Positions 1-9,272 of a stretch of DNA of 52,818 bases are shown piece by piece; position 1 is the stretch's first letter, and every line of letters starts with the position of its first letter. This DNA comes from Flavobacterium sp. (GTDB taxonomy: Bacteria > Bacteroidota > Bacteroidia > Flavobacteriales > Flavobacteriaceae), in NCBI GenBank assembly GCA_014378065.1, contig JACMOK010000086.1, positions 1-52,818 of the forward strand, read 5' to 3'. The notes below the pieces were generated by a model. The model was not told where the DNA came from, did not search any database, and worked only from the letters and a program-made list of their open reading frames with translations. The translations under genes were made by a program, and so were the position numbers.

Positions 1-117
1 ATTTATTTGAAAGCGGTCAATATCTCTTAATTTTTTAGAAACGATACAGCATTTTTTGGCAGAAAACACTATTGCAAATCAAAGAACAACAAGAATAAGC
101 GCTTTTTCTTAGAACAA

Positions 118-900
118 TTAAATTCCTTTAAAATTTGCTTTTCTCTTTTCTAAAAAAGCAGTAGTGCCTTCTCTAAAATCGTTGGTTCCAAAACATTTTC
201 CAAATGCTTTTATTTCGGTTTCATACCCATTGACTCCGTCTTTAAAATTGGCGTTCACCGCCTTCATTGCCTGAGCGATAGCCAGTGGCGAATTTTTAAT
301 GATATTATTGGCGATACCATTGCAAAATGATAATAGTTCTGTTTGCGGTACTATGTGGTTAACCAATCCTATTCGATATGCCTCTTGGGCAGAAACCATC
401 CCGGCGGTCAGGATCATTTCTAAAGCACGGCCTTTACCGATAAGTTGTGGCAACCGCTGTGTTCCTCCATAACCCGGAATCACTCCGAGTGAAACTTCGG
501 GCAAACCCATTTTGGCGTTGTCAGCAGCCACTCTAATATGACAGGCCATCGCCAATTCCAATCCGCCGCCCAGTGCAAAACCATTGATTGCGGCAATCAC
601 GGGTGTTTTTAATTTCTCTACAAAATCAAATAATATTTCCTGACCTTGTGCGGCCAGCTGCGCGCCTTCTTCGACAGAAAAATGAGCGAATTCTGCAATA
701 TCGGCTCCCGCCACAAATGCTTTTTCACCGCTTCCGGTAAGAATAATGGATCTGATTTCAGTGTTAAGCTCTAAAGTATTAAAGGCATGGTGTAATTCTT
801 GGATGGTAGCTACATTGAGTGCATTCAATTTTGCTGGCCGATTGATGGTCACAGCAGCAATAGAATTTTCTGTAGTGACGATAATATTTTCGTAGTTCAT
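118..900 (-). CDS. Enoyl-CoA hydratase/isomerase family protein
   Basis: A 260-residue crotonase-fold protein, the usual length for short-chain enoyl-CoA hydratases, which add water across the trans-2 double bond of enoyl-CoA in fatty-acid or amino-acid breakdown. The oxyanion-hole segment GADIAEF (about 65-71) and the GGGLELAMAC block are visible. Glu115 and Glu135 fit the two catalytic glutamates of true hydratases, and PGYGGTQRL follows. It is the last gene of a minus-strand run, starting 9 bp after the histidine kinase stop. Substrate cannot be read from sequence. The family is certain; hydratase rather than isomerase is supported by both glutamates. Confidence 0.93.
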   Translation of the reverse strand: MNYENIIVTTENSIAAVTINRPAKLNALNVATIQELHHAFNTLELNTEIRSIILTGSGEKAFVAGADIAEFAHFSVEEGAQLAAQGQEILFDFVEKLKTPVIAAINGFALGGGLELAMACHIRVAADNAKMGLPEVSLGVIPGYGGTQRLPQLIGKGRALEMILTAGMVSAQEAYRIGLVNHIVPQTELLSFCNGIANNIIKNSPLAIAQAMKAVNANFKDGVNGYETEIKAFGKCFGTNDFREGTTAFLEKRKANFKGI

Positions 901-909
901 AGGGGAGAA

Positions 910-2382
910 TTAAGTGTTAATTATGGGAAGGCTCACTGTAAAAGCCGTTCCACTTTCATATTTGGTTTCAAATGTAATTGTTCCTTTATAATTTTCAATA
1001 ATGTTTTTTATAATTCCAAGACCCAACCCCATTCCGCTATTTTTAGTGGTAAATTTAGGTTCGAAAATCCGATCTAAATACTGTTTTTCGATGCCAACTC
1101 CATTGTCTCTTACTAAAATTAATACTTGACCATCTTCTCTTTTTACCTTTACCAAAACCGATTTATTTTCTTGCTGTTCAGGAATGGCTTGAATGGCATT
1201 TTTAACTAAATTCGTTATAATCCGAATTAATTGGGTTCGGTCTATTTTGGAAATGATTTCTTTTTCCGGGCTTTCGAAAACAAGATAATCTTCATTGAAA
1301 ATGTCTACTGCCAATTCTACTACTTCGACGACATTTAATGTTTCGTTTTGTTGGGCCGGCATGGAAGCAAAATTCGAAAAAGCCGAAGCCACAGAACTCA
1401 TCGTATCAATTTGTTGGATCAGGGTTTCAGAATAATCCTTTAGTTTCTGCTTCAATTCAGGATCATTCGCGTCAAATTTTCGTTGAAAACTCTGAACTGT
1501 CAACCGCATCGGCGTTAGTGGGTTTTTAATTTCATGCGCTACTTGTTTTGCCATTTCCCGCCAGGCTTCTTCGCGCTCACTTTGGGCCAATTTGACGGCA
1601 CTCTGTTCCAGTTCATCTACCATGCCGTTGTAAGCTTTAATCAATAAGTTGATTTCTTTACTGTTGGCTTCCAGAACTATTTTTTCGTTTTTCTGATTTA
1701 AGCTGGTTTCGCTTAATTTGTCAGAAATGGTTTTTAATGATTTGGTGATGTAGGTCGAAAGAAAATAGGCCAAAGCAAAAGCGATAACCAGCATAAACGC
1801 ATAAACTTGCCCCAAGCGGATCAGAAAACCTTGGAGCTCTTTTTCATAAAAACCATCGTCTTCCACATAAGGCAAATTTAAAATGCCGAGGGGTTTAAAT
1901 TTTTCATCTTTAATTTGAGTGTAAGAAGATCGGTTTTTTAAGCCGTCAATATTTTTAATGTCGACATATCTCTTCTCGATAGAGGATTGTACTAGTTTTA
2001 GAATGTATTTCGGAATTGGTGGCGAAACGCTGTCTACTGAAAAAGAAGCCTTAGAAGATTTTAACAAATGACCATCAAGACTATAAATGTTGATTTCGAG
2101 GTTGTGAATTTGCGCCAATTCATGAATTTTATCCTTGAAGATTAATCCGAGATTTTTTGTAGTTAACGGATAGGTGGTCGTGGAGAGCACGTAATTGATG
2201 TGTTCTTTAATGGCGCTTTCTTTGCGTTCCAAACGTTCTTGATGGTAGTCTTTGGCTTCGTTTTTAAATTGAATTACAGAGATGGAAGCCATCAAAATCG
2301 AGGCGATCAAAATCAATACAATCATCGAAAGGAAAATCCTAATTCGAAGCGACAGCATAGACATTTTAAACCTTTTTTGCAT
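910..2382 (-). CDS. Membrane sensor histidine kinase, NtrY-like
   Basis: A 490-residue sensor kinase. An N-terminal membrane helix (about 13-35) and a second at about 192-212 bracket an extracytoplasmic sensor region of about 155 residues, followed by a HAMP-like linker. The H-box has phospho-acceptor His283 in AHEIKNPLTPMRLTVQ, which resembles NtrY-type kinases. The N-box is NLVKNAIQAIPE (about 391-402), the G1 box DNGVGI (426-431) and the G2 box GMGLGLGIIKN (450-460). No receiver domain is present and no response regulator is encoded nearby, so its partner lies elsewhere. It starts 2 bp after the hemJ stop, so it is very likely co-transcribed with hemJ. The signal sensed is unknown. Confidence 0.92.
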   Translation of the reverse strand: MQKRFKMSMLSLRIRIFLSMIVLILIASILMASISVIQFKNEAKDYHQERLERKESAIKEHINYVLSTTTYPLTTKNLGLIFKDKIHELAQIHNLEINIYSLDGHLLKSSKASFSVDSVSPPIPKYILKLVQSSIEKRYVDIKNIDGLKNRSSYTQIKDEKFKPLGILNLPYVEDDGFYEKELQGFLIRLGQVYAFMLVIAFALAYFLSTYITKSLKTISDKLSETSLNQKNEKIVLEANSKEINLLIKAYNGMVDELEQSAVKLAQSEREEAWREMAKQVAHEIKNPLTPMRLTVQSFQRKFDANDPELKQKLKDYSETLIQQIDTMSSVASAFSNFASMPAQQNETLNVVEVVELAVDIFNEDYLVFESPEKEIISKIDRTQLIRIITNLVKNAIQAIPEQQENKSVLVKVKREDGQVLILVRDNGVGIEKQYLDRIFEPKFTTKNSGMGLGLGIIKNIIENYKGTITFETKYESGTAFTVSLPIINT

Positions 2383-2384
2383 GG

Positions 2385-2939
2385 TTATGAAGAATTTCGC
2401 TCCCGTATCCGTTTGTACATTTTGAATCCGAGCATAATCATTAACGAAAACAAAAAGATGCCCATTACGCCGTAAATCCAGTTAACGGCGTTTTTTAAAA
2501 TCACTAAAAACACCACCGAAAAAAGTATTATGGTGGCGCCTTCATTCCACAATCTCATAAAGTTAGCCGAATGTTTGATGTCATCTTTCTGCAACTGACT
2601 ATAAATTTGATGGCATTTGCCATGATATAAGTACAACAGCAACACAAAACCCAACTTGACATGCATCCACGGCATTAATAGCCAGGCCTTTCCTAAGTCG
2701 GTATAAAATAACATCCAGAAGGCAAAAAAACTGGCCAATATTGCAGAAGGCCAAGTGATAATATACCACAATCTGTAAGTCATCAACTTGTATTGCTTTT
2801 GAAGAATTTCTTTTTCTGGAGAAGGTTTTGCAGCGGCTTCGATTTGATAAACAAACAAGCGAACAATATAAAATAAACCGGCAAACCAGGTAATGACAAA
2901 GATGAGATGTAGCGATTTGAGGTAATTGTAATATTCCAT
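2385..2939 (-). CDS. hemJ: Protoporphyrinogen IX oxidase HemJ (CopD-like membrane protein)
   Basis: A 184-residue integral membrane protein with about four hydrophobic helices. HemJ oxidises protoporphyrinogen IX to protoporphyrin IX at the membrane, the step before ferrochelatase. The N-terminal helix carries His11 in SLHLIFVITWFAGLFY, and MHVKLGF (H93, K95) matches the conserved His/Lys region of this family. CopD-like proteins are often annotated only as copper-resistance relatives. Placement directly downstream of hemH, with no hemG or hemY in the window, makes HemJ the better reading. It is followed at 2 bp by the histidine kinase. Confidence 0.85.
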   Translation of the reverse strand: MEYYNYLKSLHLIFVITWFAGLFYIVRLFVYQIEAAAKPSPEKEILQKQYKLMTYRLWYIITWPSAILASFFAFWMLFYTDLGKAWLLMPWMHVKLGFVLLLYLYHGKCHQIYSQLQKDDIKHSANFMRLWNEGATIILFSVVFLVILKNAVNWIYGVMGIFLFSLMIMLGFKMYKRIRERNSS

Positions 2940-2954
2940 GAAGATTTATTAAAA

Positions 2955-2983
2955 AATTTTGGACACAAGCTGTGTCCAAAATT
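2955..2983 (-). terminator. Hairpin between hemH and hemJ (terminator or attenuator)
   Basis: A perfect 12-bp stem (AATTTTGGACAC paired with GTGTCCAAAATT) around a 5-nt loop is followed on the minus strand by a run of T residues. It lies in the 84-bp gap downstream of the hemH stop and just before the hemJ start codon. It fits an intrinsic terminator for hemH, but its position also allows attenuation or partial read-through into hemJ. Confidence 0.65.
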
Positions 2984-3023
2984 AAATATTAATATGTTAA
3001 GAATCGTAAACTACAAAAAAGAA

Positions 3024-4070
3024 TTAGGCAGTTTCGGGTTGGGTTGTCAATTTCGAAACCCCAATCCATTCTTTGATCCAATCGGCTACGGTGGCGCACC
3101 ATTCGTCGCCATCATTCATGCACGGTATGGCTAAAAATTCTTCTCCTCCATGTTCTTTAAACTGGTGTTTGGCTTCCATTGCAATTTCTTCTAAAGTCTC
3201 CAAACAATCAGAAACGAAAGCCGGAGTAACGACGGCTAATTTTTTAATTCCTTTTTCTGGCATTTTATCAACTTCCACATCGGTGTATGGCGTAAGCCAC
3301 TTGTCTCCGGCCAATCGCGACTGAAACGTTTGGCTGTATTTTCCTTCGGGAATTCCTAAATATTTAACGACCTGTTTCGTGGTTTCATAACATTGATGAC
3401 GGTAACAAAACTCATGGGCTGGAGAAGGAGTGTTGCAACAAGAACCATCAATTTTACAGTGGGATTTGGTGACATCGGTTTTGCGAATGTGACGCTTGGG
3501 AATGCCGTGGTAAGAAAACAACAAATGATCATAATCATAACTGCCCAAATGACTTTTGATGGAATGTGACAAGGCAGCGATGTAACCAGGCTTGTTGTAA
3601 AAAGCAGGAACATTGGTGAAGCTCATATTTGGAAAGTACTTTTGCCGAAGTTCCTCTGCTAAAACCACAATTGTCGTGGTAGAGGCCATCGCATGCTGCG
3701 GATATAAAGGGAAAAGCAGCACTTCGGTAACCCCTTTGTCGTTTAATTCCTGTAAGCCCTTTAAGATGGTCATCGTGCCATACCTCATGGATAAAGCTAT
3801 CGGAACGCTCACTTGCTGTTGCACTTTTTTTTGCATTCTTTGAGATATTACAACCAACGGCGAGCCTTCGTCCCACCAGATTTTAGCATAAGCCGCCGCA
3901 GATTTTTTAGGGCGCGTTTGTAAAATAATACCACGAACTAATAATGCGCGCAGCAAAAACGGAACGTCTATGACGTATTTATCCATCAAAAACTCGTCTA
4001 AATAAGGCTTCACATCCTTTGCGGTCGGACTTTCTGGCGAACCTAAGTTGACTAATAATACTCCTTTCAT
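3024..4070 (-). CDS. hemH: Ferrochelatase
   Basis: A 348-residue protein that inserts Fe2+ into protoporphyrin IX, the last step of protoheme synthesis. The N-terminus KGVLLVNLGSPESPT is typical. LFSYHGIPKRH holds the catalytic His188, and DCLETLEEI holds the conserved acidic residue (E291). A cysteine-rich stretch at about 205-227 (CKIDGSCC, then FCYRHQC) lies in the middle of the protein. Some ferrochelatases carry a 2Fe-2S cluster, and this could be a ligand set, but that is inference. It is the first gene of the minus-strand hem block, transcribed away from the AraC-type regulator side, and separated from hemJ by a hairpin. Confidence 0.96.
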   Translation of the reverse strand: MKGVLLVNLGSPESPTAKDVKPYLDEFLMDKYVIDVPFLLRALLVRGIILQTRPKKSAAAYAKIWWDEGSPLVVISQRMQKKVQQQVSVPIALSMRYGTMTILKGLQELNDKGVTEVLLFPLYPQHAMASTTTIVVLAEELRQKYFPNMSFTNVPAFYNKPGYIAALSHSIKSHLGSYDYDHLLFSYHGIPKRHIRKTDVTKSHCKIDGSCCNTPSPAHEFCYRHQCYETTKQVVKYLGIPEGKYSQTFQSRLAGDKWLTPYTDVEVDKMPEKGIKKLAVVTPAFVSDCLETLEEIAMEAKHQFKEHGGEEFLAIPCMNDGDEWCATVADWIKEWIGVSKLTTQPETA

Positions 4071-4156
4071 TTTAATTTTGCTTTTTTATAAAAGTACTCA
4101 AACTTACTTTTTATTGATTTGGATTAACGATTTTTTATTTTTTGTTTAATGCAACA

Positions 4157-5029
4157 TTAGGAATTCTGGTTCATAGACATCAGGTATTTTTTTGGCGTGG
4201 TGGAAAACTTTTTTTTAAACGCGGCGATAAAATGACTTCCTGTGCTGTAGCCAATCTTTAATCCTACTTCGTTCACGTTGTACGACCCGCTGTCTAATAA
4301 TTTTCTGGCATAATCCATTTTATAGTCGAACAAGAAACCATAAACTGTATCGCCGTAGATTTGTTTAAACCCCATTTTCAGTTTTTTAAGATTTAATCCT
4401 ACTTGGTCTGACAATTCATGTAACCCCGGCGGCTCAGCCATATTTGCAATAAGAATGTCTTTGGCTTTTCTGATTTTCATAACATTGTCTTCGTCTATTA
4501 AAAACGGGCATTGTTCTGCATTAGGGTCTTCTGTCTGGTTAAAGTAAAGGCTTAATAATTCGTACCCTTTTCCTTTGTAATATAAATTTTTGATGGAAGG
4601 ATGCAAATTATAGTGAAATAATTGGCTAAGTACAATCGCCATTGATGGACTAATATTACTTTCGGTATAATATTTTTTGTCTCTGTTGTCATCGCTTAAA
4701 AAAGGAATATAGTCTGCTTCTGTAGAGAAAAGGGCATGGAATTTTTTGATGGAAATAATGACCGAAATGACCCACGAATTGGGAGCCAATTCCAGTTGTA
4801 AAGGCAACTCTTTCTGAGGATTGTAAAGCAATAACGACTTTTCATCTTCAAGGTCTAAACTGTAACTTCCTTGATTAAAAACAAATTTTGCTTTTCCCTT
4901 GATACCAAAGTGAAACTGAATCAGCCCTTGTTCTATTTGTCTTTCAGCATGAAAAACGTCAGTTCCGTCGTTTTCAAAACGAATCAACGTAAAGTCGTCT
5001 TCAATTATTATAATTTGTTGTGAACCCAT
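4157..5029 (-). CDS. AraC-family transcriptional regulator
   Basis: A 290-residue regulator from the ATG at 5029; the open frame continues upstream to a TTG at 5071. The C-terminal third carries two helix-turn-helix units typical of AraC proteins, with LHELSDQVGLNLKKLKMGFK in the first and NEVGLKIGYSTGSHFIAAFK in the second, ending in the family-typical FSTTPKKYL. The N-terminal part looks like a small ligand-binding beta-barrel but carries no recognisable ligand signature. It sits between hemH and the divergent hemA, so a role in tetrapyrrole control is a reasonable inference, not a demonstrated one. Confidence 0.9.
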   Translation of the reverse strand: MGSQQIIIIEDDFTLIRFENDGTDVFHAERQIEQGLIQFHFGIKGKAKFVFNQGSYSLDLEDEKSLLLYNPQKELPLQLELAPNSWVISVIISIKKFHALFSTEADYIPFLSDDNRDKKYYTESNISPSMAIVLSQLFHYNLHPSIKNLYYKGKGYELLSLYFNQTEDPNAEQCPFLIDEDNVMKIRKAKDILIANMAEPPGLHELSDQVGLNLKKLKMGFKQIYGDTVYGFLFDYKMDYARKLLDSGSYNVNEVGLKIGYSTGSHFIAAFKKKFSTTPKKYLMSMNQNS

Positions 5030-5122
5030 AGCGATATTTTTCCGTATATGTTTTTGAAAATAAGCAGCCAATCTATTTAGAATTATTCTACATAAGCCGA
5101 TTCGCAGTGCTTGATTTCAGTA

Positions 5123-5130
5123 CAAATTTA
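5123..5130 (-). promoter_or_regulatory. Candidate -7 box for the AraC-type gene
   Basis: On the minus strand this reads TAAATTTG, matching the Bacteroidota -7 consensus TAnnTTTG, about 95 bp upstream of the ATG at 5029. No convincing -33 TTTG is seen at the expected spacing, so support is modest. Confidence 0.35.
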
Positions 5131-5224
5131 AATGAAATTACGATGGGAAGTACATTTTGGTTTAAAATATCTCACAGCGATACAAATAGTCCCTACAGCG
5201 TTACTTTTATCAATTGTATAATGA

Positions 5225-5232
5225 TAATTTTG
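5225..5232 (+). promoter_or_regulatory. Candidate -7 box of the hemA operon promoter
   Basis: TAATTTTG matches TAnnTTTG and lies 25 bp upstream of the hemA ATG, so transcription would begin around 5238-5241. The -33 element is weak. The box overlaps the right arm of a widely spaced inverted repeat, GATACAAA at 5179-5186 and TTTGTATC at 5229-5236, a possible regulator site in the hemA/AraC intergenic region. Confidence 0.5.
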
Positions 5233-5257
5233 TATCACTTTCAAGAGAAGTATATTT

Positions 5258-6565
5258 ATGGAAAACAATAATGCTCCAAAACACCAATATTTTTACGCGG
5301 TAGGGTTAAGCTACAAAAAAGCAGACGCCGAAACCAGAGGTAAATTTAGTTTAGATGCTGCTTCAAAAACCAAAGTACTACAACAAGCGCAGGCCGAAGG
5401 CATTGAAAGTCTGATTGTTACCTCTACGTGTAACAGAACAGAGATTTATGGCTTCGCCGAACATCCGTTTCAGTTGATTAAACTGATTTGTGAAAATAGC
5501 CAAGGCAGCGTTGAAAATTTTCAAAAGGTGGGCTTTGTTTACAAGAACCAAGAAGCAATAAATCATATGTTTCGCGTTGGAACGGGTTTAGACAGTCAGA
5601 TTCTCGGTGATTTTGAAATCATCAGCCAATTAAAAAACAGTTTTAAAGAGGCAAAGTCTTATGGCTTAATCAACACGTTTGTAGACCGATTAATTAACGC
5701 CGTGATTCAGGCTAGTAAAAAGATAAAAAATGAAACTGAAATCAGTACGGGAGCCACTTCCGTTTCTTTTGCCTCTGTTCAATATATTATCAGAAACGTC
5801 GAAAATATTGGCAACAAAAATATTTTACTTTTTGGCACCGGCAAGATCGGGAGAAACACCTGTGAAAATTTAGTCAAACATACCAAGAACGAACACATCA
5901 CATTAATCAACCGTACTAAAAATAAAGCTGAAAAATTAGCCGGAAAGTTGAATTTAATTGTTAAAGATTATTCCGAATTGCATCTGGAATTGCAAAAAGC
6001 GGATGTGGTGGTGGTCGCAACTGGGGCTCAGAACCCTACCGTTGACAAAGCGATTTTAAATCTGAAAAAACCATTGCTGATTTTAGATTTATCAATTCCG
6101 AAAAATGTAAATGAAAATGTAAAAGAGATTGAAGGTGTTACGCTGATCCACATGGACCATTTATCGCAAATAACCGACGACACGCTTGAGAGGAGAAAAA
6201 CACATATTCCTGCAGCTGAAGCGATAATCGAAGACATAAAATTAGAGTTCAACATTTGGATGAATGGCAGAAAACATGCTCCAATTATCCACGCTTTAAA
6301 AGCAAAGTTCAACGATATAAAAGAAAACGAATTAAATTTTCAGCGAAAAAAATTTTCTAATTTTGATGAAGCGCAAGCAGAATTAATTAGCAATAGAATC
6401 ATTCAAAAAATCACAAATCATTTTGCAAGTCACCTTAAAAACGAAAGTACTTCACTAGACGAGAGTATAGAGTGGATTGAAAAAGTATTTCAGATTGGGT
6501 TGTCAACGCCTCCAAAAATGACCACTTCAATCGTCGAAGAAAAATACGGGATTCATTTGTCATAA
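5258..6565 (+). CDS. hemA: Glutamyl-tRNA reductase
   Basis: A 435-residue enzyme that reduces glutamyl-tRNA(Glu) to glutamate-1-semialdehyde, the first committed step of the C5 route to 5-aminolevulinate. The nucleophilic Cys58 lies in STCNRTEIYGF. The NADPH-binding Rossmann motif is FGTGKIGRNTCENL (about 193-206), and the C-terminal helical dimerisation region is present. It opens the plus-strand hem operon, diverging from the AraC-type regulator. hemL, needed for the next step, is not in the window. Confidence 0.97.
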   Translation: MENNNAPKHQYFYAVGLSYKKADAETRGKFSLDAASKTKVLQQAQAEGIESLIVTSTCNRTEIYGFAEHPFQLIKLICENSQGSVENFQKVGFVYKNQEAINHMFRVGTGLDSQILGDFEIISQLKNSFKEAKSYGLINTFVDRLINAVIQASKKIKNETEISTGATSVSFASVQYIIRNVENIGNKNILLFGTGKIGRNTCENLVKHTKNEHITLINRTKNKAEKLAGKLNLIVKDYSELHLELQKADVVVVATGAQNPTVDKAILNLKKPLLILDLSIPKNVNENVKEIEGVTLIHMDHLSQITDDTLERRKTHIPAAEAIIEDIKLEFNIWMNGRKHAPIIHALKAKFNDIKENELNFQRKKFSNFDEAQAELISNRIIQKITNHFASHLKNESTSLDESIEWIEKVFQIGLSTPPKMTTSIVEEKYGIHLS

Positions 6566-6617
6566 AACAAAAACCGAAAATTTCTGTCGTTTAAGGTATT
6601 AAAAATCAGTAAAATTC

Positions 6618-7544
6618 GTGTCAGAAAAAACAATCAGAATTGGAACCCGTGATAGTCAATTAGCTCTTTGGCAAGCCTATACGGTAGAAAAACAGCTAAA
6701 TGATTTAGGTTACAAAACCCAAATTGTTGAGGTCAAATCACAAGGCGATGTCATGCTTGACAAGCCCCTTTATGAACTGGGAATTACCGGAATTTTCACT
6801 AAAACGCTAGATATCGCGATGATAAACGGTCGAGTTGATATTGCTGTTCATTCAATGAAAGATGTGCCCACGGCTTTGCCAATAGGAATCGTACAAGCAG
6901 CAGTGCTCGAGAGAGCCAATGTTTTAGACATTCTCGTTTACAACAACAACCTTGATTTTTTAGCGACACAAGGTATTATAGCGACTGGAAGTTTGCGTCG
7001 CCAGGCGCAATGGCTTCACAGGTATCCGCATCACTCGGTTGTAGATTTGCGTGGCAATGTCAATACCAGATTGCAAAAACTCCAAGACAACAATTGGAAT
7101 GGAGCCGTATTTGCCGCAGCAGGTCTGGAGCGCATCAATTTAACACCCAAAACAGCTATCAATCTGGACTGGATGATTCCAGCTCCGGCCCAAGGCGCCA
7201 TGTTGATTGTTGCCATGGGCAATGATGAGTTTTCTAAAGAGGCAGTGGCATCACTCAATCATATTGAAACAGAAATTTGCACGCATATCGAAAGACAATT
7301 TTTAAAAACGCTTGAAGGAGGCTGCTCGGCTCCAATTGGTGCTTTGGCAAATATACAGGAGGATACGATTCTCTTTAAAGGAGGTTTATTTTCGTTGGAC
7401 GGAAAGCAAAAAGTATATGTTGAAAAATCAGTAGCCATTGAAGATTGGAAAAAACTAGGGTACAATTTAGCGCAGGAAATTCTAAAAAATGGTGGGCGGG
7501 AAATTATGGTTGAATTGCGTAAAGGGTTAAAACCAAAATCATAA
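6618..7544 (+). CDS. hemC: Hydroxymethylbilane synthase (porphobilinogen deaminase)
   Basis: A 308-residue enzyme that polymerises four porphobilinogens into hydroxymethylbilane. The start is a GTG at 6618, which gives the family-typical N-terminus with IRIGTRDSQLALWQA. The catalytic Asp82 is in HSMKDVPTALP, and Cys236 in GGCSAPIGALA is the attachment site of the dipyrromethane cofactor. It lies 52 bp after hemA, and its stop codon directly abuts the hemD ATG, so translation of the two is probably coupled. Confidence 0.97.
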   Translation: MSEKTIRIGTRDSQLALWQAYTVEKQLNDLGYKTQIVEVKSQGDVMLDKPLYELGITGIFTKTLDIAMINGRVDIAVHSMKDVPTALPIGIVQAAVLERANVLDILVYNNNLDFLATQGIIATGSLRRQAQWLHRYPHHSVVDLRGNVNTRLQKLQDNNWNGAVFAAAGLERINLTPKTAINLDWMIPAPAQGAMLIVAMGNDEFSKEAVASLNHIETEICTHIERQFLKTLEGGCSAPIGALANIQEDTILFKGGLFSLDGKQKVYVEKSVAIEDWKKLGYNLAQEILKNGGREIMVELRKGLKPKS

Positions 7545-8216
7545 ATGGAAAATGTCGTTCGCATCATGTCAACAAAAAAACTTTTGCCCAATCAAAAGCA
7601 ATATTTGTTAAATGCGAATTTTTCAGTGATTGAATCCGATTTTATAAAGGTTAGCACTAAGGAATTTATATTTAATAATAAAAAAGAGTATCTTATTTTT
7701 ACTAGTCAAAATGCGGTAGAAAGCGTTTTGCAAAATCAAAAATTAGACGAATTAAAACCCATAAAGAGTTTTTGTGTAGGCGAAAAAACCAAAGCATTGT
7801 TGCAAATAAATGGATTTGAGGTGGTTTTTCAATCTGAATATGTAGCAGAATTGGCTTCCGTTATCTGCAACCAATATCAAAAAAATAGCTTTACTTTTTT
7901 TAGCGGAAATTTGCGCAGGGCCATTTTACCAGAAGCAATGCAACTTGCAAAAATCGAATATGAAGAAATCGAAGTGTATGAAACAATTTTAACGCCGCAA
8001 CCAGTTAATTCGCCGCCCCAAGGAATTTTATTTTTTAGTCCCTCTGCGGTAGAAAGTTATTTGATGAAGAATGTGATCTCAAACGAAATTTGTTTTTGTA
8101 TTGGAAAATCAACTGCAGAAACATTGGCAAAATCAACACAGAATATCATTATTGCCCATCAACCAACGGTGGAAAACGTAATTATCCAATGTCTAAATTA
8201 TTACAGTTCAAAATAA
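7545..8216 (+). CDS. hemD: Uroporphyrinogen-III synthase
   Basis: A 223-residue protein that would close hydroxymethylbilane with inversion of ring D. The family is very divergent. Recognition rests on the two-lobed layout with the segments [11 protein letters not shown] and [11 protein letters not shown], the [10 protein letters not shown] and [12 protein letters not shown] repeats, and the position between hemC and hemE. The ATG follows the hemC stop without a gap. Sequence alone would give moderate confidence; the context makes it strong. Confidence 0.92.
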   Translation: MENVVRIMSTKKLLPNQKQYLLNANFSVIESDFIKVSTKEFIFNNKKEYLIFTSQNAVESVLQNQKLDELKPIKSFCVGEKTKALLQINGFEVVFQSEYVAELASVICNQYQKNSFTFFSGNLRRAILPEAMQLAKIEYEEIEVYETILTPQPVNSPPQGILFFSPSAVESYLMKNVISNEICFCIGKSTAETLAKSTQNIIIAHQPTVENVIIQCLNYYSSK

Positions 8217-8244
8217 ATTAAGACGCCGTGTAAAACTAAAAAAC

Positions 8245-9270
8245 ATGATAAAGAACGACCTATTTCTAAGAGCCTTGAAAGGCGAAACTGTCATCCGTCC
8301 ACCTGTTTGGATGATGCGCCAGGCTGGAAGATATTTGCCAGAATTTATCGCTTTACGCGACAAATATGATTTTTTCACCCGTTGCCAAACACCGGAATTG
8401 GCTTCTGAAATCACCGTACAACCGATAAGAAGAATCGCTCCCGATGCTGCAATTTTATTTTCGGATATTCTTGTTGTGCCGCAAGCGATGGGGATTGAAG
8501 TGTTGATGAAAGAAAGTGTTGGGCCTTTTTTACCTAATCCTATTCGTACCATTCAAGATGTAGAAAGAGTTATTGTTCCTGATGTTCACGAAACATTGGG
8601 TTATGTTTTTGACGCCATAAAATTGACCAAAGAAATGTTGAACGATGAGGTTCCACTAATTGGTTTTGCAGGTTCACCTTGGACAATTATGTGTTATGCC
8701 GTGGAAGGAAAAGGTTCGAAAAGCTTCGATATGGCCAAAGGGTTTTGCTTTTCACATCCAGAAGCGGCACATGTTTTACTGCAAAAAATAACTGATACAA
8801 CGATTTTATATTTAACAGAAAAAGTAAAAGCGGGTTGTAATGCTATTCAAATCTTTGACTCTTGGGGCGGAATGTTATCTCCGGTAGATTATCAAGAATT
8901 CTCATGGAAATACATCAACCAAATCATAGAAGCTCTGGCAGAAATTACACCAGTAATTGTTTTTGGTAAAGGATGTTGGTTCGCATTGAATGAAATGGGA
9001 AAAAGCAAAGCCTCGGCACTTGGCGTAGATTGGACGTGTTCGCCTAGAAATGCCCGTTATTTGTCAGGCGGAAACATTACACTACAAGGAAATTTTGATC
9101 CCTCAAGATTGCTTTCGCCAATCCCAACTATCAAAAAAATGGTTCACCAAATGATCGACGAATTCGGGAAAGACAAATATATTGTGAATTTAGGACACGG
9201 AATTTTACCAAACATTCCTGTTGATCATGCTAAGGCATTTATTGACGCAGTAAAGGAGTATAATCAGTGA
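8245..9270 (+). CDS. hemE: Uroporphyrinogen decarboxylase
   Basis: A 341-residue enzyme that removes four acetate carboxyls from uroporphyrinogen III to give coproporphyrinogen III. The signature [13 protein letters not shown] is complete near the N-terminus, as is the [14 protein letters not shown] segment with the catalytic Asp. [12 protein letters not shown] near the C-terminus is also typical. It starts 28 bp after hemD, and its stop overlaps the following acetyltransferase reading frame. Confidence 0.97.
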   Translation: MIKNDLFLRALKGETVIRPPVWMMRQAGRYLPEFIALRDKYDFFTRCQTPELASEITVQPIRRIAPDAAILFSDILVVPQAMGIEVLMKESVGPFLPNPIRTIQDVERVIVPDVHETLGYVFDAIKLTKEMLNDEVPLIGFAGSPWTIMCYAVEGKGSKSFDMAKGFCFSHPEAAHVLLQKITDTTILYLTEKVKAGCNAIQIFDSWGGMLSPVDYQEFSWKYINQIIEALAEITPVIVFGKGCWFALNEMGKSKASALGVDWTCSPRNARYLSGGNITLQGNFDPSRLLSPIPTIKKMVHQMIDEFGKDKYIVNLGHGILPNIPVDHAKAFIDAVKEYNQ

Positions 9271-9272
9271 AC

